Assembly (NCBI GenBank): GCA_013397075.1
Contig: VWZS01006721.1
Span: forward strand, 1,193,003-1,257,002
Source: Rhabdornis inornatus
Taxonomy: Eukaryota; Chordata; Aves; Passeriformes; Rhabdornithidae
Direction: 5' to 3'
Length of the DNA: 64,000 nucleotides
How positions within the stretch are numbered: position 1 is the stretch's first letter; every line of letters begins with the position of its first letter. The position numbers were made by a program, and so were the translations under genes. The notes under the pieces are model-generated. The model was not told the origin of the DNA. It was given only the letters and a program-made list of their open reading frames with translations, and searched no databases. Positions 13,650 to 25,418 of this stretch are shown one piece after another.

Positions 13650-14055
13650 TATATCTATCTGCACTTTAATGCAAACCTTAAACAGTGAATGAGTATCTGC
13701 ATAGGTAAAAAATACCCAGAGGGTAGCTCAGTCCTGTGGATGACCATAGAAAGGAGTTATATTGGGATTTTAAAGAAAAACAGTGGCTGTCCCTGTTGCA
13801 GGCATGAGGCAACACTGCACTGCAGGAGGGAAAAGGGAAGCATCATTCCAGCTGTCCAATGAATCAGGACATGAGTGAAGGGGAAAAAAAATGTTGAGGG
13901 ATTTTTCAGCTGTTGGGACATGCAGCAATCCTGATCTGTAACCCAACAATCCACACAGCCTCTCTCCTCCCTGCAATTGCATTGCATCATGAAAAACACT
14001 GAACCAAGCTCACAACCTAACATGGACAGTTCCAACTTATCTAGCAATCCTGTTC

Positions 14056-14115
14056 TCAGGGAGGGAAGAAAAGGAAAAAACAGAAAAGAAAAAAAAAAGA
14101 AGGAAATAAAATGGA
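14056..14115. repeat. A/G-rich low-complexity tract
   Basis: An imperfect purine tract made of AAAAG- and GGAAA-like words, including a ten-A run. It has no constant period. The long open frame on the opposite strand (Phe/Leu/Ser-rich) is a by-product of this composition and not a gene. Confidence 0.7.
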
Positions 14116-16394
14116 GAGAAAAGCCAAACAAAACCAGGAGGGACAAGTGAAAACATATTGGGAAAAAACCCAAGAAATAATTAGTCTGTTTTCAAATAGT
14201 TATACATATAGCATTTATGTATGTATTCCAGAGGGGGGAAAAAAAGGAGGCACAAGTTGTAGAACATTCATTCTGGGCATTTTCTAAAGTGCCTCTTACT
14301 GCCTTATACAGAAGTAGTTTTATTTGTACATTGTGCTGATTTACAGCCCTCCCTTCTAAAAACAAGCAAAAAAAACCCCTGCCTATTCTCTGCAAGAAGG
14401 TTTAAGTATTTAAACCTGTCATTTCTTCAGAAAAATTATAAATTGGTCTATGAAGCCAGTAAGAAATAAAAACAGAAAAAAAAAAAAGAAGTCTTAAATG
14501 GATAAGTCATTTCAGCAAGCTATCTCTTTTTTACATTACATGAGAAATCTAATTAAATGCTTCAAGGAGGAAAGGCAAAGTAGTTCTCAGGCTGACTATA
14601 TTTGACCTTTCTTCCTTCAAGGTGAGAAACAAACAAACATGATGCTAATTACTGTCTCAGCTTGAATTTGCACTTGGAAAAAAAAATCAAGTTTTGCTTA
14701 GCTAAGACTATAGGGAAAGCTGTAAACTCTCAGGAACTTTATAGTTCATCTTGACTTTGGTACAGTTTTTAATGTCCAAAAAAGCATCCACTCCTTCCCC
14801 AAGTTTATAGCTGGAGCAGAGCTGCGAGCACAAGCATCCAACTCGTGCCAGCTCTACTCTGACCTGCACAACTGGAATGCACTCGGTACAAAACTCAGTA
14901 TGATCAGCACTGGGTGTTCTTTATTGAAGAACAGCGCTGCCAAACACGCCTCTGATCAGAGGGGAAAACACTGGACTTCCCTCATCACCAAGGGAATGGA
15001 ATAATTCAGTCTGGGTTTTGGAAGAGCCCATCAGAAGACATGCCTTTTGGTTTGGCAGTGCTCCCACCACAACAGCCCTTGATGCAAACCACAGACTGTG
15101 GTCAGCCAAATGACTGCTTACACCACACTCTCTGCTTAGAAACCCCCTCTGAGGCTGCCCCAGCCATGTCTCCTGCACCTTTCTATACAGCCATGTGGGC
15201 AGCAGAAATTAGAGTTTAAGGCTGCTTTTGTGTAAGAAAAAGGGCATTTTCTTTCTCTCTCTGACCTTGAACTCTATCTGGGCACACATCCCCTTTAATC
15301 CTCTTCAGGGAAATCCTCAGCCTGTTGAAGATGATGGCAAACCTCCTGTCATCAGCTTGAGAGCAGGCCAAGATAGTACCCTTAAAACTTTCAGAAAATT
15401 AAAGCCACCTGAAAACCTGCAGGAATGAGAAGCCCAAGTCCCAGGCTCTTCCCTTGAAAAGGTGTGCTTCAACACTTCACACAGTCAATCCAACAGACAC
15501 AGTTATCAATTAAACGGTATTAAGCCTTGGGAGTTGCTAAGATGTTCTACTTGCAAAGCTCTTGGATTGTGACTATCCTGGTTCCCACACAAAAGCCAGC
15601 TCCCTACCACACAGACAGGTGAGTTTTTTGGTGCAAAACAGCACAAATACTTGCTGTGACAAAAGAGTCAAAGCAAAGAAAGGAGAATGTTCCCTTAATA
15701 GCCCTTGATGTCTACATGATAGAAGTATTTGGCCACTGTCATGAAAATTTTCTAATTCAAGCTGCAGCACCAAGAGGAGATTTGTTTAATACAAACATCA
15801 TGGATGTATCCACCTCATCACCCTTCAGCTGAGATGGATATGCAGCTTCCAGGAGCCCTGTCATGGGTTTTAAAGAAGAACATCTCACTGGAAAGAGTGA
15901 AGAAACCCTGCTCAGGAAAACACTTTCACAACACAACCCAAGCATGGGCTACTTGAGTATCGAGTGAAAAATGAGTCAAAAGCAACAGGTCAAGGCACAG
16001 TGAGAAATGTATGGAAGAAATACAAACAAAAAGCCATTAAAAGAAATCAATGCCATAACCAGAGGTGAAATTACCAATGCTTCTCCCAGTGCCAGTGGTT
16101 GGTTGCTCACCTTACAAAAGCTTGTGAGCTGTATTTTTGCCCAGAAAGGCAGGGTTCAGCAGTGAGTTTAAAAAAAGTCAAGTTGAGGGTCAGGAAATAG
16201 CTCCTCAAAATATCATCTGTTAGATGCACCACAGAAAGTGCTTTTAGAGACATAAAAAAGAGTTATGAACCAGGTTCTCTACAACATGTTGGGAAAGAAC
16301 TTTTGTTTGGTGAAACTGCACAAAGTACTTATTTTCTTCCTTGTTCTGTGCACTGGCACTTAAGCTACAATGAAAAACAATCCCATGTACCCTT

Positions 16395-16710
16395 AAATAT
16401 TTCATTGTTTGAATCAAAATGGCTCTTCTATGCCTAAAATGGACAGAGGTTTGTTTTTATCAGGAGATACTGCAGCAAATCTTTTGGAAATCTTTTATCA
16501 GTGTTCCATTTTGCAACACCCCCACTGTAAATTTTACCGTGAGGAATTCATTACATAATTGGATGTGGCTCTACCCAATTTATTTTTGCTTCCCGAGAAT
16601 CCAAACGTAATTCATGATTCATGTATAAATTATATCAGGAGCCAGTGATCTGAGTGCAAACTGCATATTGCATTAAAGAAGACTGAGCTGCTCAACTTCA
16701 GGGCGTAATA
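16395..16710. promoter_or_regulatory. Candidate conserved non-coding element
   Basis: About 315 bp of complex AT-rich sequence contains a SOX-type ATTGTT at 16404-16409, a TCF-like ATCAAAAT, repeated TTCATGAT/TTCATG words around 16611-16624, CGTAATTC, and GGGCGTAATATT. CpGs are kept in TACCGTG, CCCGAG, AACGTAA and GGCGTAA. It has no strong coding potential (best frame 63 codons, no motif). The base pattern suggests constraint; no alignment was possible. Confidence 0.3.
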
Positions 16711-18055
16711 TTTTCATTTTAAAATGGAGAACAAGTATGGGAAAGACTTTTGAGATTCCCTCAATATGTCAGAGAGTGAAACACAGCAAGCCCAGAGGGT
16801 GAAGCCTCTGTCAAGCCAAGACAATGGAAAATAAAAATGTACATTAGTAAGCATGCAATTTAAATGCAAACTTCAGTTATACCAATTCAGAAAATGTTAA
16901 TCAAGACAACCAGCCAGCAGGAGCTGGCACTGCAGAGAATTATATATTGGGGTGTTGATGAAGATATTTTCTAATATTTTTCCCTCTCTCTCAGCAGGTT
17001 ATTGTATTACTCAAGACAGCAAGAATAACAGGAGTTTCTGAATGCTAAGCTCTCATGAAAAGGTTTTACACCCTTAAATCTCACTAGAAGTCATGCTTCC
17101 CATCTTCGAAAAAGCAAGATGAAGCTTCTGACTTTGCTTTTCTCTCTACCTTGTTTTTTTTACAGAAGGGCAAAACTGAGCAGGCTGGAAAAGACCCTCA
17201 CATTTTGGTATTTCATCAAATCTCCAAGAAGATAAAGCATTACACAAAAACAAAATTCCTTCCCCAGGAAACCCACATTTTTTCAAAGACAGTGAAAACA
17301 AGTCAAAGCTATCTTGGAAACAGTTTTTCATCAGTTGGTCCACTACGGTCCTTCTGAAAGGATTTAAATGTTCCATTTTCTCCTCTAGTCCATTTTCCCT
17401 GGATAAAAATCCTCTTTGCTCATCTACCAGTGGAAGTCACACAGCTGGAAAGCACCCAGAGGAAGCAGTCAGGCAGGGAGCTCAGCTGGCTGTGGAAAAG
17501 CCATGCAGCACTTGGGAAGCTCAGAGTAAGTGAGCCAAACTTGCAGGTTTTAACAGCGTTAGATTCTTCTGCATGATCTGCACTAGAAGAGGCCTTCCTT
17601 TTTTGATTTTTCCCATTCTCCCCTGAAAAATTTGACATCTTCTGCAGCGGCCAAATCCTTTTCCCTTTCTGCCTTTCCACTACTGGAAAACAGGTTCAGC
17701 TCACATGCCTTAGAGCCGCCCCAACAGGACAGGGCTGGAGCTGTGGCAGAAATGGGCATCTCCCACCAGAGATATCTCACCCCATCACCAGTGAGCACCT
17801 CCCTTAGTGGGGCCAGGGAATTCTCCCACGGGAACGCGGGACCTACAAGCTCCTGGGGCGGCACAGTGCTCCCAGGCATGGCTGAAATGGACTCAGACTA
17901 AAAAGGCAGAGAAAGAGAAAGCCAGAAGAAGATTATAATGACCACATATTTGCTGAAGCACTGAAAAACACCCAAGAGGGCTTTAAAAGAGGCAAGAAAT
18001 AATCAGCAACACTTTTACTCAAACTGAACCTTCATTTTATCACAGAGCTGCCATC

Positions 18056-18061
18056 ACTTAC
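18056..18061. repeat. Target-site duplication, left copy (ACTTAC)
   Basis: The six bases ACTTAC directly precede the first base of the LTR and are repeated exactly after its last base at 18451-18456. A perfect 6-bp duplication fixes the element borders and points to a class II (ERVK-like) integrase, since ERV1 elements mostly make 4-bp and ERVL 5-bp duplications. An intact duplication also suggests a fairly young insertion. Confidence 0.9.
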
Positions 18062-18159
18062 TGTAGCCGTGGAGTGGGGTGTTAACCCCTTAGGTGCGGC
18101 GGAAATAAGATGCACAGCTACATGGTTATCTCTTGTGACAGGAAAGAGAGAGAGACAAG

Positions 18160-18165
18160 TTTATT
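18160..18165 (-). promoter_or_regulatory. Polyadenylation signal AATAAA of the solo LTR
   Basis: TTTATT on the plus strand reads AATAAA on the LTR's coding strand, within CTGAATAAACTTG. It is followed on that strand by a CT-rich segment and GTCACAAGAG. Its position close behind the TATA box implies a very short R region. Confidence 0.75.
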
Positions 18166-18177
18166 CAGAAACACACT

Positions 18178-18188
18178 GGTTTTTATAA
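18178..18188 (-). promoter_or_regulatory. TATA box of the solo LTR
   Basis: The minus strand reads TTATAAAAACC, a good TATA element, about 262 bp from the start of the LTR. Transcription from it would run leftward out of the element, into 18062 and lower positions, so the LTR could act as an alternative promoter or enhancer. Confidence 0.7.
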
Positions 18189-18450
18189 CATGACTCGCAA
18201 CTCTAAGAGTAGAAAAAGATGATTGGTTTAGAGAGTAGACACCTCGTTCTCAGCGCCTGGTCACGCACACAACAGGTGTTCTATCTTGTTATTAATTCCT
18301 TTTTATTTTGACCAAATTATTATTCTGGGAGAGATTTTCCCTGGCCTTCAGCTGGACAAGCTTATCAGGCTGGGAACAGAGCTGAGAAGCTCCGGCCTGG
18401 AATATTTTTCAGGCTGTAATTTCTTACTTTCTCAATATGTGTATCCCACA

Positions 18451-18456
18451 ACTTAC
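18451..18456. repeat. Target-site duplication, right copy (ACTTAC)
   Basis: This is the exact copy of the hexamer at 18056-18061, directly after the TCCCACA end of the LTR on the plus strand. The pair defines the pre-insertion site. Confidence 0.9.
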
Positions 18457-18691
18457 ACCTGAGATCAAGGAGGAGACAGATTTGAAGAGAAGGAAGCTAT
18501 GGATGGGAGATGAGAAGAGAGGAGATAGTGACCCAAATATCCATGGTGATGGAAAACAAGAGACTGGGAATACAGGCAAGTCCCACTACATGGAAGCCCA
18601 TGGAGGATACAAAGAATTAATGCTGTATCCATCTGTTGCTGATGAAAAATATAGGTTAAAGTATTTTAGGAATTCACTCCTAAGCATTCTT

Positions 18692-18742
18692 TGAGGCCCT
18701 GATTCAGCATCCACTGTACTTGACTTAGACACGTAAGTGCAA
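18692..18742. repeat. Relic of an ancient amniote interspersed repeat
   Basis: GAGGCCCTGATTCAGCA followed by ACTTGACTTAGACACGTAAG closely follows the sauropsid repeat phrase 'GGCCCTGATTCAGCAAGGCACTTAAGCACATG'. It lies 236 bp right of the solo LTR and is unrelated to it. I cannot name the family; the recognisable part is about 50 bp. Confidence 0.45.
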
Positions 18743-19406
18743 AACCACACACTAGAAAATAAGTTACTTATGGCTTTGTAAGGCTGAAAGAAAGCATCAG
18801 GTTTCTTTTACCTATAGGAAATTCAACCTAGACTTACTAGAGAAACAACAAAAATACTGACCAGTCTTTCCAGAAGAAGAAAAGACATTTTATCCACTTA
18901 CAATCCTGCCCTATTCAGCTCCCAGCACTCAGCACTAAAATACACCAAGGTTTTTGACAGTCAGAAAACCACCTAATGCTACCAGGCACCTCTTCATAGC
19001 AAATTATTTCCAACATGGATGTGAAAAGATCATGTTGTTCTCTAGACTCATCTGGAGCAGAACTGATCTTGCACAGTCATCAAAATGCCAGTGACCCGCC
19101 ATTAAAATGCCACCATAGCTAACAGGGGCATACCTTAATTTTTAAGTGAATACAGAAGTGCTTTGAGACTGCAGTTGGAGGCTACTGAAATACCAAAGTC
19201 CAGTAATGGGAAGAAAACATCCACACATTATGGCCATGGGCTGACTGTGAGGTCCTCTGCTTGCTGCAAACCAAATCAAAAATGTTCTGCAATAAAGGAG
19301 AAGAATGGAGCTCACATCTCATGTTTCAGAGTGACTTTTGGAAAGCAATGGCTGTTGCTATGAGCCATGCCTTCCTACATTGTGAGTGGAAAATTATCCA
19401 TTTAAA

Positions 19407-19416
19407 CACACACACA

Positions 19417-19447
<31 letters not shown>

Positions 19448-19456
19448 GTACACACA
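19407..19456. repeat. (CA)n dinucleotide microsatellite
   Basis: A 50-bp tract of CA units is interrupted by one AAA (19418-19420) and one GT step (19448-19449). The long pure central run of about 13 CA units is likely to be length-polymorphic. The apparent reading frame rich in Thr and His across it is an artefact of the repeat. Confidence 0.97.
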
Positions 19457-20261
19457 TAAGAAACATCCCAGTTTCTTATTTACAATGGGAACAATTTCTA
19501 TTCTAAATTAGACCTTTGTAAAAAAATGTAGAATTACAGAGGCCTGCTAGGAACACCAGCAAACAGCTTTGACTTACAGTGTTTCAAATAAACAAAATCA
19601 TGGCACTCAGATCATATGAAAGCAATTTTTCTGTGGAAAATTGGTTTTGCAATTCTCAAGCTCTGCTGTAATAAAACTCCCCATAGTGTATTTGTGCGTC
19701 CACTGATTCCAGGGACTGATTTGTGCTATATGTTTGCAATTATTTGGTAAGGATATACCAATGACATAACTCTTATGACTACACAGTCTAAGCTCACCTC
19801 TTAAAGAACAATGCTTGGAAGCAGTTTTTTTCCCCATATTAATCCTCCATGCACTTTAAGTAATTTATGGTTACTTAAAGTTTTACAATTCTAAAAATTC
19901 TTTGTAGACTAAACCAGATGTTAATCTTCATTTCTAAAAAGTGTTCTTGAACCCAACAGAGATATAGTAGCATTGATTAATAACCAAATTTTCTGTCATA
20001 TCATCTTTGATGGATAGTTAAGGAAAACTCCCTTGTGAAATGCACTTTTGAAACTGATGTCCGTATTTCTTTGATTTTCCTCGCTCTCTTTTCACTGCTT
20101 CCACTCCATAAAAGCTTCTTTGCATCCTTCAGAAACTGTCTTATTAAAAAAAAAATTAAATTAAGTTCCTAAATAAGTCTAGCCCTTTGACTAAAATTAC
20201 AATTAACAAGCTATGGGACTGAAATCCGTCCCCAAGGCAGATGCACGAACCCAGCAAAGTA

Positions 20262-20318
20262 AACTGGAATAGCTACTGTTGACCTCAAAAGCACCAGAGT
20301 CTGGCCCACTGCAAACTT
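20262..20318. repeat. Possible relic of an ancient amniote repeat
   Basis: The words TTGACCTCAAAAGCACCAGA and GTCTGGCCC resemble 'TTGACTTCAATGGCACCAGAGTCTGGCCC' from old sauropsid repeats. The match is short and diverged, so it is a weak call that needs a repeat search. Confidence 0.3.
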
Positions 20319-20929
20319 TACAAGAATTATTTAAGAAGTCACTAGACACCCATCCAGAAATCAAGCAAGCTATTCAAGGTTTACTCTTGCTACATCTTTT
20401 AGATAATATGAGGACCAACCTTGGCTAGCATTACATTGGGAATTTTATGGCCTCAATAGTATCACCTAATATAAAGCAAAACATGTGATGGCCAGCTATT
20501 AACAAAAGAGCATTAAATATTTAGATATCTTTGCTGGCTTGTAAAATAAGCCAAAATTAATGCCTCACAGCATTCCACTCCAGCAGGATATTTTTTTCAA
20601 GGTGGCTATAAGCAGCAGAAACTCCTACAGCTGGGATGCAGGCAAGTCTTGTACTCTGTTTGGTGGAAGACCTAGGAGTGTTGGCCACTGACACACAGAT
20701 TTACATTCTGGAATCTAACATCCTCTCTCAAATCACTCAACTGTTTACCCTCCTCTTTGTCATCTTCCCTAAATCCTGTCAGACACAAAGCACCTGCCAG
20801 GAGGTCATGCTGAAATCAGCAGGCAGGTACCACGGAGGAGCTGCTCCGATCTAGGATGGCTCCAACCACACAATGGAACTGGCACCTTCCTCGGCTTGCT
20901 CGGTGCTCATCAGCCAAACGGGAAAATGC

Positions 20930-21240
20930 AGTCTGATTAGAGGCTGCTTTTTCAGTGAGTGCCAAAATAAAACTTTCGCCTTCCAGAGGGACACAGATTA
21001 TTTATTAGCAATTATTTCTCTCGAAAATCCTCTTTTCCAGGAAATCGTATTTTCTCTCTTCACTTCAGAAAGTTTACACACAGCTTTCCAGGATGTCACT
21101 AAAGTGTGAGCAAACTATTTACATTCCTGCCATATGTCTATTGATACCCTGCAGCTGTCTATCTAATTTACAATTAGATACCAAACTCCTGCTTGCGTAA
21201 TCATTTGCATGCTTCCTCACTACATGTTTTTAACACAGTT
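20930..21240. promoter_or_regulatory. Candidate enhancer-like conserved non-coding element
   Basis: A 310-bp AT-rich complex block contains CTGATTAG, TTATTTATTAGCAATTATTT, the E-box-containing GCAGCTG (21151-21157), a 21-bp homeodomain-type palindrome (21160-21180) and a perfect POU octamer ATTTGCAT (21203-21210). CpGs survive in TTTCGCC, CTCGAAA, ATCGTATT and TTGCGTAA. It has no repeats and little coding potential. Combined octamer, homeodomain and E-box motifs suggest a neural or developmental enhancer, but this is inference; target and conservation are unknown. Confidence 0.35.
21160..21180. repeat. Perfect inverted repeat TATCTAATT-TAC-AATTAGATA
   Basis: Two 9-base arms (21160-21168 and 21172-21180) are exact reverse complements around a 3-base loop. 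Each arm holds a TAAT/ATTA homeodomain core, so the site could bind a homeodomain dimer. It could equally be a chance AT-rich palindrome. Confidence 0.85.
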
Positions 21241-24200
21241 AAGTAGATGGCATCTTTTTATGTTTGGAATCTAGCTTATTTTTTCTTACCTTAAATTTGT
21301 TCATGTCTACACATTTCTCCCAGTAAAAGAGGAGAAGGATTAAAAAATAAGCATTCAATGCCCTGGGTATTGGCAGGTCATAAGAGAGACAGCACCACCT
21401 CCAGCCTTGGAGGTTTTTAAGATAACAGCTGTACAAAGTCACCATCAAGCTGGTCTCATGCAGACAATTTTCCCACCCTGAATAGGAGACTGGACCAGTA
21501 ACATCCCACCTTTTGCAGTTCAAAGGGAAGATGCAACTGAGACAATACATCAACTCCGTGTGCAGGCTGAAACCTGGAGCATAGAAAAACCTCTTGGGAA
21601 GCTGTGGATGAGCACTGGTCTTGTGTGTCTGTGTGTGCACATGGCTCCTATAAAGGATGAGCAACTTTGGCATCCTCACTCATTTGGTATTCCCCAGCAC
21701 CCCTTCATAATTGTCATGCAAAGGAGCATGCAACCTCAGCAAGGCCTGGGGAAAACCTCAGCATATTTGTCTCTGCAATGAAAGGCTGACAGGTATTTTT
21801 CCAGGGCTCCAGGGGGAAGCAGGGGAAAAAATTAATTTCCTAGTCCAAATAAAAGACTTTGAGATTTTAATTCTTTGTTCCACACCTGAACTAGTATTAA
21901 AATTATATACACATATCAGAAAAAAGCTAATCAAGTTTTCCTTTGTGGCGAAACAGCATTCTAGACAGAAAGTTATTTTAGATTAATTAAAATAAGTTAC
22001 ATTTGATGAAAAGAAAAAGTCTAACTTTCCTCTTTTCCTATTAAAACAGAGTAACAGTTGCAACTCTGAATGCTAGACATTGAACACAAAAAACTACTAT
22101 CAACTCTGCAAATATCAAGAAGACATTCTGACATCTTCCAAAGTTTTTTGTCTTACTTCCGCTCAAAAGAAAACCACATTAAAATTAACGAGCTTTAACA
22201 AGCAATTTTGTTTTGAAGAAACAGCTTTTTTCTAAGAGAAAGTTGTTTCAATAGATTTTTTTTTTTTCCTGTTTTGATCACTAACTAATTATTCGAAGAC
22301 ACTGGAGTTCTCTGATCCTGGACATATGACATGGATTATAGTGAAACCAGCTGGAGATTAAATTTCTAACTCACATATGGAGCTCATGACCCTCTTTATG
22401 AATCATCACACCGTTTGTTTAATATTTAATGCAACTCTTAGTTACTCTGAAGAAAACGTTGAACAACAGGGGCCCATAAAATTAAAATCACACAGCAAAA
22501 TCACAGCTACTTGCAAGCCCTCTCTTCTTTGGGACTTCATCACAAATCTGTCTGATCTAGGTTCATTAAGTTTACTTTTTCACTCCCAAGACGGTAAGAT
22601 ACGATGGAACACTAAAATTCCATATAAACATCTTTGATTATAGCTTTCAAGCCTCAAGACATCCAGCCTTGCCTTTCATGCAAACCTAGGCATGGTAATA
22701 TCTTGAGATTAAAAAGAAGTATTTCTGAGCATGCTGATCTGTTGAAATCTTAGGAAGAGCGGGAAATTAAAACTGCGCAGTTCTAGATATAACTTTACTA
22801 TCTTAAATGCATAGACCATGCACACTGGAAAAGCAGCTGTCTCAGTCGTGGTGATCTCTCTTTCCTTGGCTCCTTAACTCACCAACATGAACAATAAATT
22901 CAGAAAACTACCAGTAGGATCTCAGAGAATGCAAACCTGCCATCGGGAACATTTAATCTATTTTGGCAAAGCTAAAAGAAATATACTTTTTCTAAATATA
23001 TTTGCACAGCTTCCAAAAATCACCATGGCGATACGTGCTATTAAATGGGTTGTGCAAGAAGTTTAAAGCTTCACCACCACCTGCTCATCTGAGCAAGGTC
23101 AGCAAAGCCAAACCAAAACCCAAGCTCCCCACCTATTAACTTGAATCTGTCTTCTGCTCAAAGACCTGTTTCCACTCAATATGAAGGCACCTCTTGCCTT
23201 CAGCTTTCAGACCAAAGCCCAAATTCACATCCAATCCCTGACAGACATCCAGTGAGCAAAATCTCTTTCCAGCCATGTTATTTTCTGGCATCAAGAATCT
23301 CTCTGCCTTCCCTTTCTGTTCCATCAGTGCTCCCACCCTGACTCACCCCCATCACACCAAAAAATTACACATCTTCTCACACCTAGATGCCTGTTGGATT
23401 GAATCCAGCATGAATCAAGTCATATAAGGCTCATGTGGTTCTCTGCTATTAATTCGGCATCAGTAGGCACAATCTTTTAAAAGCTCCTTTTAATATAATG
23501 AGTGGATTTGGTGTCTGGAGTTGTGTTTTCACTCAAAAGAGGTGCTCCAGGCAAGTCTCAAGGCACAGGCAGAGTTGATTGCCTCGTGCCAGAGTGTGTT
23601 AGGTGTGCAGCTTGGAGATGCTGATGATTGTGCCAGCTTTAAATGCTGCTGATGCTGCCCTTAAGAGAACATGGGAGACTTTCCCACGGTCATTTCTGCA
23701 GCTCTGCTGAGCTTCTTCACTCCTGCTCAAGACAACATCCACGTGGGCAAAATGGTTTTCCACATCCAAAGAGCTGCCAGTGCAGAGCAAAGCACTGTGC
23801 ACCTCCAAAGCTGCATGTGCTGCAAGTGGTTTATTCATTTTCCAAGTGAAAAGTGTGCAACTGCAGCCCTGATTTCTGCACAGCCTCCATGCCTCAGCAC
23901 TGAGCATCCACAGAGCATCTGCCTGGCTGCTCAGTTACTGTCTCTGCAAGCTGGAGCCCATCTGCAGGGGTAGATGTGCAAACAGAAATCCCAGGCTACC
24001 ATCTACCCAAGTAGGGCAGCAGCAACATTCTTCCACTGAAAACAAGCACTCACTCAATGGAAAAAACAGGTACCTAAAAGCTATTTTCCTGCCATGAAAG
24101 CACCTGTTGTGCTGTGCTCTGCTGAATTATGTATGTAAGCATAGACCTCCCAAGCCCAGCAACACTGTCCTTGCCATCTCTTGTGGCTCTGCAGTTAGCA

Positions 24201-25321
24201 TAACTACTGCAGCAGCACCTTCTTGTACGCTCCCCAGCAGAATTAATTAATGTTTGCACAGTACTTTGAAGATGAAAGTACTAAGTGACTGCTAAATATC
24301 AGGCCAGATTCTCAGCTGGTTTAAAAAATAGCATTTGCAGTGCAGCATCTGGGCCAACAACCACCCCGGCTCATTAGAGAGGCTCTGTAGCAAAGAGAAA
24401 AAAAAAATAATTGAAAAAAAAAAAGAATGTAGAAAAATAAGAACATATGCAGAAAAGCAGCACTGAAGTAATAACCTTCGTGCCTTTCACAGAGTCCCTC
24501 TTTCTGCAGGAGAAGAGTACAAATCTGCAGAGCCACGACACTTCTCCTTCAAACCTCCTTAAAACTCACCTCTGCTGAGATGCCTACAAATCATTCAGCA
24601 CTGATTAGCTAGCTGATGTACTGTGACTTCTGCACATTACACTTACCATAACCATCCTGCTTTTAATGTTGGCCCACCCCATCTGTTTACTCAACCTGCT
24701 GCTTCTTTCCTATCCTCTGCCTTGAGAATTTGCAGGTTTTTCTTTCTTCTGTTCAGTGTCAGGCCTAGCCCAGGGATACACTGACACTGACAAAATGTCT
24801 TTCCAGTCTTTTGCAGGCTCCATGTAATAAGGACATGCAAAAGTCATTCTCAAAGGGTTAGCCTCAATAGGTTTAGACCCACTTACTCAGTGTGTTCCTG
24901 TATAAAATGGTTGATCATGGAAAGCAACCCTTGAGGTTTAAGTCACGCACATGTTATACATAAAGCAGCTGTGTGCTTTTACAAAAGACATTGTGTTGCT
25001 GCAGTTCAAAGGCTAAACTTAATGTTTATGCTATGTTATATTTTTTTTAATAGCAGAAAATGCTCTTAAAATTGTAGATATGTGGTCCAAAAAAAAAGAG
25101 AAAGAGAGGAGAGGAGGCACCTGCAGACTGCACTCATCTGATGTCAGGACACCATGGCTGTTGGGAGAAGCACCTGCATCATCTAGACACATGCAGGATG
25201 AAGCACCAGCAGTGAGTAATATCTGAGGATGAGGTATCAGAGTGAGTCATCTCATTGATCACTAAGGGACTGACACTGCGTGACTTGGATCTGGTCAAAC
25301 CTCTCATCATACCCACATGAT

Positions 25322-25418
25322 CTAGGGGCCAAACTCAAGCTCACTTCAAAAAACACAACTCCACTTATTTCAGTGGGAAGTCATGCACACAAGGGTGTAC
25401 ATACTTCTGTCAAGGCCT
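25322..25418. repeat. Relic of an ancient amniote interspersed repeat
   Basis: The run GGGGCCAAACTCAAGCTCAC, then ACAACTCCACTTATTTCAGT and GGGAAGTCATGCACACAAGG, has the layout of old sauropsid repeats of the type 'GGGCCAGATTCT...AACTCCATTGATTTCAGTGGAGTT'. About 95 bp are recognisable. The family name is not known to me. The match is good in word order but diverged. Confidence 0.45.

Larger units (their letters stand above)
9828..18055. other. Non-coding single-copy sequence, no gene recognised
   Basis: No gene was seen in these 8.2 kb. Open frames reach 138 codons at 13757-14173 (minus strand), which is simply the opposite strand of an A-rich tract. A GGAA-rich run lies near 10237-10250 and a small hairpin with 6-bp arms (ACCTGG/CCAGGT, 7-base loop) at 12066-12084. 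A stretch at 17431-17525 has exon-like borders but uninformative content. Two AT-rich blocks are listed separately as possible regulatory elements. Confidence 0.7.
18062..18450 (-). mobile_element. Solo LTR of an endogenous retrovirus, ERVK-like, minus strand
   Basis: The 389-bp element reads TGTGGGATAC at its minus-strand start (18450) and GGCTACA at its end (18062), giving the TG...CA termini of an LTR. It is flanked by identical ACTTAC hexamers. On the minus strand it holds a U3 of about 260 bp, a TATA box (TTATAAAA, 18181-18188), an AATAAA signal (18160-18165) and a GT/CT-rich stretch beyond. The signal lies about 15 bp after the TATA box and so probably ahead of the RNA start, an arrangement known from avian sarcoma/leukosis LTRs. 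No internal retroviral sequence, primer-binding site or second LTR flanks it, so it is a solo LTR left by recombination between two LTRs. I infer the class from the duplication length and cannot give the subfamily. Confidence 0.9.

Noticed and set aside
13757..14173. 138-codon Phe/Leu-rich frame, minus strand
   Set aside because: Its composition comes from the opposite strand of an A/G-rich tract at 14056-14115; it is a low-complexity artefact.
17431..17525. 95-nt segment with a fair acceptor (CATCTACCAG), strong donor (GTAAGTG) and open frame
   Set aside because: Encoded residues are Ser/Gly/Ala-rich without family resemblance; many random AG...GTAAGT pairs are expected in 64 kb.
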